Origin: JACCYU01 sp050740315
GTDB taxonomy: Bacteria > Pseudomonadota > Gammaproteobacteria > JACCYU01
Length of the DNA: 64,000 nt
NCBI GenBank assembly: GCA_050740315.1
Contig: JBOIDC010000006.1
Coordinates: 1 to 64,000 of the forward strand
Direction of reading: 5' to 3'
This document shows, one piece after another, positions 42,683 to 51,584 of this stretch (within the stretch, counting starts at the first letter, position 1; every line of letters starts with the position of its first letter). The position numbers and the translations under genes are program-made. Below the pieces are notes generated by a model. The model worked only from the letters and a program-made list of their open reading frames with translations. It did not search any database and was not told the DNA's origin.

Positions 42683-45392
42683 TATTGACAGGTTCGTCAG
42701 ACGCGCCCGGCGGCTCGTGCAACGGCAGGTGTATGGCGATGGTCGTGCCTTTCCCATTGCGTCCGGCCAGCGCCTCGATGCGCCCGCCGTGCGCGCCGAC
42801 CATGCCGTGACAGATGGCGAGGCCGAGCCCGCTGCCGTAAGGACCCTGGTCGCTGCCGCCGCCCGTGAAGAACATATCGAAAACCTGGCGCCGCTGCGCT
42901 TCCGGGATGCCGGGCCCCTGATCGGTCATGGTGATGAGCAAACCTTCATGGTCGCGCCGGGCAGTGATGCGCACCTCGCCGCCCCTGGGCGAGAACCGTG
43001 CGGCATTCTCGATCACGTTGACCAGCGCCTGCTCGATGAGCGCCGGGTGCGCATAGAGCAGCGGCAGATCGTCCTGGATATCGCGCACCACTTTGACCTC
43101 GGTGAACAGCTCGCGTGTGCGCCGCAGCGCCGAGGCGACGACATCCGCCACCGCCACCCAGTCGCGTTGCAGCTTGAGTCCGCCGTGCCCGAGACGCGTC
43201 ATGTCCAGCAGATTCTCGATATATCGATTCAGGCGTTGGCCTTCGGAGAGCACGGCGTCCAGCAGTTCTCGTTTATCCTGTTCGGAGAGTTGCGCTTCAA
43301 GTTCCTTGAGACTGCTGGCCGAGCCGATCATGCTCGATAGCGGCGTGCGCAGATCGTGCGAGACTGACGACAACAGCGACGAACGCAGCCCCTCGGTCTC
43401 CTCGGCGACCCTCGCCTGTTCCAAGCTGGAAGTCAGCCGGGTTCGCGCCAGGGTAAGCACAACCTGGTTTGCCAGCGCGTCCAGCAGCAGGAGTTGCTCC
43501 GGCGGGGCGCGGTTCGGGAGCGCCGCGAGCTTGACGCCGAGCACGCCGTAGCATGTTTCATCGAGATCGAGCGGCAGGAAGCGCCAGCCGACGCTGGTCA
43601 GGGTGTCGCTCTGATAGCCGCTCACGCGCGCGTGTTTGTACGTCCAGTTCGCTGCCGCGCGTTCCTTTTCCTCCAGCGCGATGGGTTCCGGCGCCGCCGC
43701 GACGATATCCAGCCCGTTATCCGCCGGATCCATAACCAGCAGGCAAACGGGTGCGTGTTCAAAGGCCGCGATGGTCTCCACGGCCGCGCGCCGCACCGCG
43801 TTCGGCTCCGGCGCCTCGGCGAGCTTCTTGTTGAGCGTGAGCAGCATCTGACTCTGATCGTTGGTTGCGCGCAGGGCGGTAAGCTGTGCGCGCAGGCGGG
43901 TCGCCAGATTGCCGCCGATGATCGCCATGACCAGAAAGAAGAAAACACTCAGGATCTCGCCCGTGTCATGAATGCGAAAAGTAAGCCGTGGTTCGGTGAA
44001 GAAGAAGTTATACGCAAAAAAGCTGATGCCTGCCGCCGCCAGTGCGGGCGCCAGCGAGGTGCGCGCCGCAACGATCAGCACGCCGGTCAGGAAAACGAGG
44101 GACAGATTCGGCAGCGGTAGCGGGAGCAACTGCTCCAGCAGGATCGAGACCAGCACGCACAGCACCACCACCCACGCGGCCAGAACATAATGCCCGACCG
44201 GCGTGCGGCGCAGCGCCTCCATCCACCCCTCCCAGCGCCGCAGAAGCGCAGCCGGCTGCTCGGGTTCGGAACCGATCACCGTAATCTCAAAGTCCGTGTT
44301 GTGACGCAGCAGCTTCTGCGTCAAGGTGCGGCCGAGCACGCCCGCCAGCGGCCGCTCGCGTGTGCGGCCGATGACGATCGCCGACGCGTTCCGCTCGCGG
44401 GCGTAGCTGAGAATCTCCGCGTCGATGTAAGCGCCGCGCAGCGTTACGGTTTCGCCGCCCAAGCGTTCGGCGAGCTGGAAGGCGCGATCGAGCGTCGCCT
44501 GCGTCGCCGGATTGCGCACCCGTCCGGTGTCGACGAAGACCACTGTCCATGGCGCGCGCCGGCGCTCGGCGAGCCGCTTGCCGGCGCGCACCACTTGTTC
44601 GGAATTGCGTCTGCCGTCAATGGCGACGACGACCCGGTCGCGCGCCGGCCACGGGCCTTGTTTACCGTGGCGCTGCATGGCTTGGCGCAGGTCCGCATCG
44701 ACATGCGCCGATGCGGCCGCGAACGCCATCTCGCGCAGCGCCGTGAGATTGGAAGGATTGAAATAACCCTCAAGCGCCGGACGCACTTGCTCGGGCACGT
44801 AGACCTTGCCACGCTCCAGCCGCTCGATGAGCTCGCGCGGGGTGAGATCGATCAACACGATGTCGCGCGCCTGTTCGAGCAACGAATCGGGCACGGTCTC
44901 GCGCTGTCGGACGCCGGTGATCCTGGCGACCGTGTCGTTCAGGCTCTCCACGTGCTGAACGTTGACCGTGGTCCAGACATCGATCCCCTGAGTCAGAATC
45001 TCCTGAATGTCCTGATAGCGCCTGGGGTGACGCGTGCCCGGAATATTCCGGTGCGCCAGCTCGTCGACGAGCACAATGTGCGGCTTGCGTTCGAGCACCG
45101 CATCGAGATTGAACTCTTTGAATACACGATCTCGATACGTCACCGGCAACAGGGGCACGTGTTCCAGACTTTCGCACAGCGCCTCAGTCTCACGGCGTCC
45201 ATGACTTTCGATCACGCCGATGACGATGTCGTGGCCTTCCCGATGCGCTTCCAGCGCCGCGAGCAGCATGGCGTAGGTCTTGCCAACACCCGGCGCGGCG
45301 CCAAGGAAAACCTTGAGGCCGCCGCGCTGCTCGCGCGCCAAGCCCGCGAGCAGCGCGTCCGGGTCGGGGCGATTATCTTCCGGTCTTGCCAT
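42663..45392 (-). CDS. kdpD: KdpD sensor histidine kinase
   Basis: 909 residues. Full KdpD layout: N-terminal KdpD domain with P-loop LGAAPGVGKTYAMLLAAL, a universal-stress-like domain (about 250-370), four membrane segments of the DUF4118 type (about 400-490, e.g. VVVLCVLVSILLEQLLPLPL), a GAF region, then the histidine kinase with H-box SSVSHDLRTPLSSM and ATP site GSGLGLAICHGMVGAHGG. It senses K+ limitation or osmotic stress and phosphorylates KdpE, whose gene overlaps its 3' end. Confidence 0.95.
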   Translation of the reverse strand: MARPEDNRPDPDALLAGLAREQRGGLKVFLGAAPGVGKTYAMLLAALEAHREGHDIVIGVIESHGRRETEALCESLEHVPLLPVTYRDRVFKEFNLDAVLERKPHIVLVDELAHRNIPGTRHPRRYQDIQEILTQGIDVWTTVNVQHVESLNDTVARITGVRQRETVPDSLLEQARDIVLIDLTPRELIERLERGKVYVPEQVRPALEGYFNPSNLTALREMAFAAASAHVDADLRQAMQRHGKQGPWPARDRVVVAIDGRRNSEQVVRAGKRLAERRRAPWTVVFVDTGRVRNPATQATLDRAFQLAERLGGETVTLRGAYIDAEILSYARERNASAIVIGRTRERPLAGVLGRTLTQKLLRHNTDFEITVIGSEPEQPAALLRRWEGWMEALRRTPVGHYVLAAWVVVLCVLVSILLEQLLPLPLPNLSLVFLTGVLIVAARTSLAPALAAAGISFFAYNFFFTEPRLTFRIHDTGEILSVFFFLVMAIIGGNLATRLRAQLTALRATNDQSQMLLTLNKKLAEAPEPNAVRRAAVETIAAFEHAPVCLLVMDPADNGLDIVAAAPEPIALEEKERAAANWTYKHARVSGYQSDTLTSVGWRFLPLDLDETCYGVLGVKLAALPNRAPPEQLLLLDALANQVVLTLARTRLTSSLEQARVAEETEGLRSSLLSSVSHDLRTPLSSMIGSASSLKELEAQLSEQDKRELLDAVLSEGQRLNRYIENLLDMTRLGHGGLKLQRDWVAVADVVASALRRTRELFTEVKVVRDIQDDLPLLYAHPALIEQALVNVIENAARFSPRGGEVRITARRDHEGLLITMTDQGPGIPEAQRRQVFDMFFTGGGSDQGPYGSGLGLAICHGMVGAHGGRIEALAGRNGKGTTIAIHLPLHEPPGASDEPVNNGRGNP

Positions 45393-45539
45393 CGCTCATA
45401 ACAGTCTCAATCAGTCATCTACTCATCGCCTTTTTCTTGTTGGCCAAACGCGCGGTCTTGCGACTGTTCCTCACCGAACTTCTGCTGAAATTCGCCCCGC
45501 GCAGAACCGCGGCGGCGACTCTACGACTCGTGGCGCGCG

Positions 45540-45705
45540 GCCTCGTCCGGATCGAGGGCGGATGACACGGTATGGTCGTCAGGTTGAATTTCGTTATGAG
45601 TGAGGTCCGCTCGTATGAATCGGGATCGACGCAGACGTGAATGGAACTGTCTTCTACCTCAGCAGGTATCAGCGAACCTTCCGTCAGTTTGAATTTTTTT
45701 ATCAT
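45540..45705 (-). pseudogene. CorA-like magnesium transporter, N-terminal remnant
   Basis: Starts MIKKFKLTEGSLIPAEVEDS then IHVCVDPDSYERTSLITKFN, and continues in another frame as DDHTVSSALDPDEAARHES. This resembles the cytoplasmic N-terminus of CorA-type proteins (DEHTL-SALDPDE). The transmembrane part with the GMN motif is absent. Moderate confidence in the family. Confidence 0.5.
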
Positions 45706-45749
45706 GTCCGGCCTCGGAGAAGTTGTACTTGATGATAATGGCACGTTTG

Positions 45750-46112
45750 GGCGCAGTCATAGCTCGATACGGCAGCTTATGACGCAGGCGCGTAAAAACG
45801 CTACTGCGAATTGAATGTAATCGCGTAAAAGTTTCGTAAAAGGCCGCGTGGCGGCCAAGGTTTAAGGAGACCACGCGGCTACTGGGCAAGGAGGGTTGGA
45901 GTTCTGATTGAGAGAAATGCGAGCCTGGCCCCTTGTGCCCTGCTCGTGACCCTGTGAGTGCCCAGCCACAAGACTGGTAACCGGCCGTCCAGCGTGACGG
46001 GAGCATGTGGGCTTTGTACGCCGGGCCGCGCCAGCCCGCAAACTACAATTCTCGTATTGACGTATCAGCTCTGTGCGCGTTCGAGCTTCCCCCGCGAGAC
46101 CCTGCCATGTAT
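45750..46112. other. Intergenic stretch with repeated GCGTAAAA motifs
   Basis: No gene. GCGTAAAAA (45790-45798), CGCGTAAAA (45822-45830) and TCGTAAAA (45834-45841) repeat the same core that occurs upstream of the kdp operon at 51327-51379. A stem CCGCGTGG/CCACGCGG is visible at about 45844-45880, without a T-run. Confidence 0.45.
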
Positions 46113-46137
46113 GATTGTCCGTAAATCAGACAATCAG
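46113..46137. promoter_or_regulatory. Inverted repeat upstream of the PIN toxin-antitoxin module
   Basis: TGATTGTC (46113-46120) and GACAATCA (46130-46137) are perfect 8-base inverted arms with a 9-base spacer, 11 bases before the antitoxin ATG. Fits an operator bound by the AbrB-type antitoxin. Confidence 0.6.
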
Positions 46138-46147
46138 GCAAAGCATC

Positions 46148-46447
46148 ATGGAAACCAGCAAGGTCGGTAAGCGCGGAACGGTAGTGGTGCCCGCCCGTCT
46201 GCGTCGTAAGTTCGGTATCGAAGAAGGTTCTTTGGTGATCGCCGAAGAACGTCAGGACGGCATCTTGATTCGTCCCGCCATGGCGCTCCCGATCGAAATG
46301 TATAGCGCGAGACGCAAGGCGGAGTTCCTGCTTTCGAATGCGGTCGATGCCGAAGACTATAAAGCCGCCGTGGACGAAATCAAGAAAATGGGGTTGCGTG
46401 TATCGGATATTCCACACCACAAGCCGACGCGCGGCAAGCGTTCTTAG
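46148..46447 (+). CDS. AbrB/MazE-type antitoxin (VapB-like)
   Basis: 99 residues. N-terminal swapped-hairpin DNA-binding fold: METSKVGKRGTVVVPARLRR, KFGIEEGSLVIAEERQDGIL. The C-terminal tail is charged and would bind the toxin. It ends immediately before the PIN toxin ATG (0-base gap). An inverted repeat upstream suggests autoregulation. Confidence 0.88.
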   Translation: METSKVGKRGTVVVPARLRRKFGIEEGSLVIAEERQDGILIRPAMALPIEMYSARRKAEFLLSNAVDAEDYKAAVDEIKKMGLRVSDIPHHKPTRGKRS

Positions 46448-46855
46448 ATGGATCGGATCTTCCTGGACGCCAATGTTCTCTTTTCCGCGGCGTATCGAGC
46501 CAATGCCGGGCTGACTCGATTATGGACGGCCGATGTGGAGTTGCTGACTTCTCGTTACGCGATTGAAGAGGCAAGGCTTAATCTTGCAGAAGAGATCCAA
46601 CGAGATCGCCTGGAAAAACTCCTGCGCAATGTGCGCGTGGTAGCGGAGCTTACGTCGGCGCCGCTGCCCCAAGATATCGATCTGCCGGAGAAGGATCGTC
46701 CCATTTTACTCGCGGCGATGGCCGCTAAAGCAAGCCATTTGGTGACCGGTGACAAACAGGATTTCGGGCGCCATTTTGGCAAGAGATTGGGTGGCGTCCT
46801 TGTCTTGCCGCCTAGTGAATACCTCAACCGCGCGGCCGGCCGGAACAAATCTTGA
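46448..46855 (+). CDS. PIN-domain toxin (VapC-like ribonuclease)
   Basis: 135 residues. PIN acidic residues are visible: Asp in IFLDANVLFSAAY, Glu in AIEEARLNL, Asp in LPEKDRPILLAAMA and Asp in HLVTGDKQDFG. Family members cleave tRNA or rRNA. Sits between kdpC and kdpD on the opposite strand, so it was probably inserted into the kdp cluster. Confidence 0.88.
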   Translation: MDRIFLDANVLFSAAYRANAGLTRLWTADVELLTSRYAIEEARLNLAEEIQRDRLEKLLRNVRVVAELTSAPLPQDIDLPEKDRPILLAAMAAKASHLVTGDKQDFGRHFGKRLGGVLVLPPSEYLNRAAGRNKS

Positions 46856-47000
46856 GCGCGCGACGCCTCGGCTCCCGGCAACGTCGCCTGACCTGTTGCG
46901 AGCACGCGCGGCATGCGTGACAATCTCGCGCGGATTACATCCAGTCGCACGCAATGACAAAAAGCTCACCGTGCACTGTGTTTCATCCCGGCTACCGGCT

Positions 47001-47573
47001 CTATTGACGCCTTATCGCGTCCAAAGCGAGATTGAGCTTAAGCACGTTGACCCGCGGTTCGCCGAGTAGCCCCAAGGTACGGCCCTCGGTGAATTCGGCA
47101 ACGATCTCGCGCACCCGCTTCTGCGGCAGACCGCGAGCGCGCGCGACGCGCTGCACCTGAAACTCGGCCGCCTCGGGCGAGATGTGCGGGTCGAGGCCGC
47201 TGCCGGATGCGGTAACCAGATCCACCGGCACCGAGCCCGCCTGTGGGTTCTCGGCGCGCAGCCGCTTGGCCTCGGCGCGAATTCTTTTGATCACACCCTT
47301 GCTGGTCGGGCCGAGATTCGAACCGCTGGATGCCGCGGCGTCGTAGCCGTCGCCGGCGGCCGATGGGCGCGGGTGGAAATACTGATCGCCCGTGAAGGCT
47401 TGCCCAGTCAGTCCCGAGCCGATGATCTTGCCATCGCGCTCGATCAGGCTGCCGTTCGCCTGATCAGGGAAAATGAGTTGCGCGACGCCGGTCACGGCAA
47501 AGGGATAGATGAGGCCGGTGATGACGGTCAGACCTAAGATCATCACGAGGGCGGGACGGATATGGTTTGACAT
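47001..47573 (-). CDS. kdpC: KdpC, potassium-ATPase accessory subunit
   Basis: 190 residues. One N-terminal membrane segment (IRPALVMILGLTVITGLIYP) and a periplasmic domain with SALNLGPTSK-type SGSNLGPTSK, the GSGLDPHISPEAAEFQ box, and LGEPRVNVLKLNLALD near the end. KdpC supports K+ capture by KdpFABC. This subunit looks intact although kdpA and kdpB upstream are damaged. Confidence 0.95.
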   Translation of the reverse strand: MSNHIRPALVMILGLTVITGLIYPFAVTGVAQLIFPDQANGSLIERDGKIIGSGLTGQAFTGDQYFHPRPSAAGDGYDAAASSGSNLGPTSKGVIKRIRAEAKRLRAENPQAGSVPVDLVTASGSGLDPHISPEAAEFQVQRVARARGLPQKRVREIVAEFTEGRTLGLLGEPRVNVLKLNLALDAIRRQ

Positions 47574-47612
47574 AGCTCAAATCTCCGAAAGCTCTGGTCA
47601 ATTCAGAAGCTT

Positions 47613-47683
47613 GTCATGCCGGTGTAAACCGGCATCCAGTAAAACCAATGTTTCAACTGGATTCCGGCGTGCGCCGGAATGAC
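47613..47683. repeat. Pair of inverted REP-like palindromes
   Basis: GTCATGCCGGTGTAAACCGG-type unit at 47613-47639 and a CTGGATTCCGGCG...GGAATGAC unit at 47657-47683 face each other. Each is a hairpin on its own. Such pairs of GTCATxCCGG...CCGGxATCCAG elements are common dispersed repeats in proteobacteria. Located between kdpB and kdpC, where they may affect mRNA stability. Confidence 0.75.
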
Positions 47684-47725
47684 GAGGAATGCCAGGATTT
47701 ATTGCTCGGGCCCTCATGACACGTA

Positions 47726-49558
47726 TCACGCAAGGCCGATGGCATTGACGAGCAGGTCGATGACCTTGATGCCCGCGAAGGGCACGGCCAGACCGCCCAG
47801 GCCGTAGATCAGCACGTTACGCCGCAGCAGACCGGCAGCACCAGTGGCTTTGTATCCCACACCGCGCAAGGCAAGCGGAATCAGCACGATAATGATCAGC
47901 GCATTGAACATCACCGCCGACAGAATTGCGCTTTCGGGAGTGGCCAGCCCCATGACGTTCAGCGCCGCCAGCTGCGGATAGAAACCTAGAAACATTGCCG
48001 GATGATGGCGAAGTACTTCGCCACGTCGTTGGCGATCGAGAACGTGGTAAGCGCGCCGCGGGTCATCAGGAGCTGCTTGCCGATGGCCACGACCTCGATG
48101 AGTTTGGTGGGATCGCTGTCGAGATCGACCATGTTGCCGGCCTCGCGCGCGGCCTGCGTGCCCGTCTGCATGGCGACACCCACATCGGCCTGCGCGAGGG
48201 CCGGCGCGTCGTTGGTGCCGTCGCCGCACATCGCCACCAACCGGCCCTCGGCCTGCTCCTCGCGCAGCAGCTTGAGCTTTGCCTCCGGCGTGGCTCCTGC
48301 CAGATAGTCGTCCACCCCCGCTTCGGCGGCGATGGCGGCTGCGGTCGTCGCATTGTCGCCGGTGATCATGACCGTGCGGATGCCCATGCGGCGCAGCTCG
48401 GCGAAGCGTTCCTTGATGCCGCCTTTCACAACGTCCTTCAGGTGCACCACGCCCAGCAATCGCCCTCCCCTGGCCACGGCCAGCGGCGTGCCGCCCGACC
48501 TAGCGATGCGTTCGGCGGTTTGCTGGATGTGGCGGGACTCCGCCGTTTCGGCTCGGGGATTGGTTCGCTGGCCCACGTGAGCCAGTACGGCGTCGACCGC
48601 GCCCTTGCGGATCTCCTCGCCCGCGAGGTCAACGCCGCTCATTCGCGTCTGCGCGGTAAAGGGCACGAAGCGCGCCTTCAGGGATTTCATGTCGCGGCCC
48701 CGGATGCCGTATTTATCCTTGGCGAGCACGACGATGGATCGACCTTCCGGCGTCTCGTCGCTCAAGGACGAGAGCTGGGCCGCGTCGGCCAGTTCGCGCT
48801 CCTCCACACCTGGCAGCGGTATAAACTCGGTCGCCTGGCGGTCGCCCAGGGTCACGGTGCCGGTCTTGTCGAGCAGCAGGGTGTCGATGTCGCCCGCGGC
48901 CTCCACCGCGCGTCCGGAGCTGGCCAGCACGTTGAACCGCACCAGCCGGTCCATGCCGGCGATGCCGATCGCCGACAGCAGCGCGCCGATCGTGGTCGGG
49001 ATCAGGCACACGAACAGGGCGATCAGCACCACCGCCGGCACCACGCCGCCGGCATAACTCGCAAGGCTCGGGATGGTGACGACCGCCAGCAGGAAGACGA
49101 TGGTGAGCCCCGCCAGCAGGATATCCAGCGCGATCTCGTTCGGCGTCTTTTGCCGCTGCGCGCCTTCGACCAGGGCGATCATGCGGTCCATGAAGGTCGA
49201 ACCGGCGCCCGAGGTGATGCGCACCTTGATCCAGTCAGAGATCACCAGGGTGCCACCCGTCACGGCCGAACGATCGCCGCCACACTCACGGATCACGGGC
49301 GCCGATTCGCCGGTGATCGCCGCCTCGTTGACCGACGCGACACCGTCGATCACCTCGCCGTCTCCCGGGATCAGGTCGTTGGTCTCGACCAGCACCACGT
49401 CGCCGACCTTCAGCTCGGGCGCGGGGACTTGATCGAAGCGGTCCGAATCGCTGGCTGCGAGGCGCTTGGCCATGGTCTCGCGGCGCATACGGCGCAAACT
49501 CGCGGCCTGCGCCTTGCCCCGCCCTTCGGCGACGGCCTCCGCGAAGTTCGCAAACACA
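47726..49558 (-). pseudogene. kdpB: KdpB P-type ATPase, 5'-truncated and frameshifted
   Basis: Starts abruptly at FANFAEAVAEGRGKAQAASL, so about 80-90 N-terminal residues (first membrane segments) are missing. Most of the ATPase is present: phosphorylation motif LLDKTGTVTLGDRQATEF, TGDNATTAAAIAAEAGVDD, MCGDGTNDAPALAQADVGVA. Near 48000 one C is missing: TTFSIANDVAKYFAII should be followed by PAMFLGFYPQL, but the frame goes to RQCF-stop; the rest (PAMFLGFYPQLAALNVMGLA to the end) is open in the next frame. The 5' end is fused to kdpA. Confidence 0.9.
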
Positions 49559-50939
49559 TCTCGCTCAAGCCGTGCGGGCCGGCATTCAGCGGACTCGCCA
49601 GGGCGACCGGCGTGATGCTGGAGATGGCGAGGAAGCCCAATAGCGACAGCGGCAGGATCAGCACGGCGAGCATGGTCATCTTGACCTCTCTGGCCTCGAT
49701 CTTCTTGCCGACATACTCGGGCGTGCGCCCGACCATGAGGCCCGCGATGAACACCGCCAGCACGACGAACAGCAGCATGCCGTAGAGGCCGGCGCCGACC
49801 CCGCCGATGATGATCTCGCCCAAGAGCATGTTGACGAGCGGCACGAGCCCACCCAGCGGCATGAAGCTGTCGTGCATGGCATTGACCGCGCCGCACGACG
49901 CCGCCGTGGTAACGGTGGCGAAGAGCGCCGACAGCGCGGGCCCGAAGCGGACTTCCTTGCCCTCCATGTTGCCGGCGGCGATGTCCACGCCCAACGGCGC
50001 CATCAGCGGATTGCCGGCGGCTTCGGCCCAATACGCGATGGCCACCCCGGCGACGAAAATAATGCCCATCGCGGCGAAGATCGCCCAGCCCTGGCGTTCA
50101 TCTTTGACCATGCGGCCGAAGGTGTTGGTCAGTCCCGCGCCGATCGCAAAGATCAGCACCATCTGCACGAGGTTCGTCAGCGGCGTCGGATTCGTGTACG
50201 GATGCGCCGAGTTGGCATTGAAAAATCCCCCACCGTTGGTGCCCAGCATCTTGATCGCTTCCTGCGAGGCGTTGGGTCCCTGGGCGATGACCTGCGTGGC
50301 GCCCTCGACCGTGGTGGCCGTGACGTAGTCGCTCAGATTCTGCGGCACACCTTGCCAAACCATGAACAAGGCAACAACAAACGAGATCGGCAGCAGCAGG
50401 TATAAGGTGCCACGCACGAGATCGGCCCAGAAGTTGCCGATGCCCTGGACCGAGCGGCGCGCGAAGCCGCGGATGAGCGCCACCGCGAGCGCGATGCCGG
50501 TCGCCGCGGAGACAAAATTCTGCACCGTCAGCCCCATCATCTGCGTCAGGTAGCTCATGGTGCTCTCGCCCGCATAGGCCTGCCAGTTGGTGTTGGTGGT
50601 GAAGCTCACGGCGGTGTTGAAGGCGAGATCCGGGTCCACCGCCGCGAAGTCCTGGGGATTCAGCGGAAGCACGCCTTGCAGCCGTTGCAGCGCATAGAGC
50701 AGCAGGAAGCCCGCGAGATTGAACAGCAGCATGGCCATCGCGTAGCGCGTCCAGTGCTGCTCTTCGTTCGGATCGATACCGGCCAAACGGTAAAGGCCGC
50801 GCTCGATCGGCGCGAGCACCGGCCATAAAAACGTCCGCTCGCCCGCGAACAGGCGCGTCATGTAGCCGCCCATCGGTTTCACCAGGGCGACGATGATCGC
50901 GCAGAAAAGCGCAATCTGGAGCCATCCGTTGAAGGTCAT
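49559..50939 (-). pseudogene. kdpA: KdpA potassium channel subunit, 3'-truncated
   Basis: 460 residues of KdpA are readable from MTFNGWLQIALF. Pore-loop segments TNTNWQAYAGE, GTNGGGFFNANSAHPYTNPT and TAASCGAVNAMHDSFMPLGG are present. The sequence stops after NAGPHGLSE, just where the fourth pore loop (with the NNGSAF segment) should follow. The frame then runs about 49 codons through kdpB DNA in the wrong frame to 49410. About 100 residues of KdpA are missing together with the intergenic junction and the start of kdpB. An unbroken K+ path is therefore not encoded as the sequence stands. Confidence 0.9.
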
Positions 50940-50948
50940 CGCAACGCC

Positions 50949-51041
50949 TCAAAGCTGTTCTGGTCGCAACAGCGCGTAGATGAGATAGACGAGCAGCACG
51001 ACCGCTACCAGCCCGCCCAAGACGTAGTCGAAGATCAGCAT
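50949..51041 (-). CDS. kdpF: KdpF, small stabilising subunit
   Basis: 30 residues: MLIFDYVLGGLVAVVLLVYL then IYALLRPEQL, a single membrane helix with the usual RPE end. Stops 9 bases before the kdpA ATG. Confidence 0.9.
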   Translation of the reverse strand: MLIFDYVLGGLVAVVLLVYLIYALLRPEQL

Positions 51042-51048
51042 GTCAACC

Positions 51049-51132
51049 TCACAGTCGGTCGCAGGCCGCGACGTAGGCCATGAAGGCCGCGAAAAAGGCG
51101 AGCCCAAGTGCCAGCACGATCAGATCAAACAT
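51049..51132 (-). CDS. Small membrane protein of the kdp leader
   Basis: 27 residues: MFDLIVLALGLAFFAAFMAY followed by VAACDRL. One hydrophobic helix. AGAAGGAG lies 7 bases before the ATG, and the stop is 7 bases before the kdpF ATG. Comparable mini-proteins ending in CDR- occur ahead of kdpF in other proteobacteria, so it is probably real. Confidence 0.75.
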   Translation of the reverse strand: MFDLIVLALGLAFFAAFMAYVAACDRL

Positions 51133-51145
51133 TGAAATCTCCTTC

Positions 51146-51265
51146 TCAACACGGCGAATACAAGGCCAGAAAGATCGCGATGCCGACGAGCGCCATCACC
51201 AACTTCGCCGGGCGCGGCAGATGATCGGACAGGCCATCACTGGGGAGGGATAGAAACAGGGACAC
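51146..51265 (-). CDS. Small membrane protein, first gene of the kdp unit
   Basis: 39 residues from GTG: MSLFLSLPSDGLSDHLPRPA then KLVMALVGIAIFLALYSPC. Short polar head, one membrane helix. AAGGAG is 4 bases before the GTG. It ends 13 bases before the next small gene. Function unknown; a role with KdpFABC is suggested by position only. Confidence 0.6.
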   Translation of the reverse strand: MSLFLSLPSDGLSDHLPRPAKLVMALVGIAIFLALYSPC

Positions 51266-51326
51266 GGCACTCCTTGATCAGCCAGCGTGCGCATTGGCGC
51301 ATGTGGCCGTCGGATTAGAGTCACGC

Positions 51327-51379
51327 CGCGTAAAAGCGCTATATCAAAACGGGCTGAGGCGCATAAAAATTGCGTAAAG
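51327..51379. promoter_or_regulatory. Probable kdp control region with GCGTAAAA repeats
   Basis: CGCGTAAAA (51327-51335), GCATAAAAA (51361-51369) and GCGTAAAG (51372-51379) lie 60-115 bases upstream of the first small kdp gene. On the coding strand this reads CTTTACGCAATTTTTATGCG, similar in style to the T-rich KdpE site of enterobacteria. The same core is repeated at 45790-45841. Confidence 0.5.
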
Positions 51380-51478
51380 AAGTGGCGGGCAGAGCGACGA
51401 AACGGGGCGCGATTACGGTTGATGACGTCACCGCGGCGGTGACAAATGCCGTGCCGCTACGCGCTCACCCCCATCCCA

Positions 51479-51501
51479 CCTTCCCCCTCAAAGGGGGAAG
51501 G
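51479..51501. repeat. Perfect 10-bp hairpin repeat
   Basis: CCTTCCCCCT-CAA-AGGGGGAAGG, preceded by CACCCCCATCCCA. This type of C-rich dispersed repeat occurs in many proteobacterial intergenic regions. It could also act as a weak terminator between divergent units. Confidence 0.7.
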
Positions 51502-51584
51502 AGGCTCATGGTCGTTGGGAGCACATTATGCAGCAACGAACTTTGCCTTGAGGCGAGGGATTTCTTCCATCCCCGATGAGGACA

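Noticed and set aside
47995..49785. Long + strand open frame opposite kdpB
   Set aside because: Shadow of the KdpB frame; composition is typical of antisense translation.
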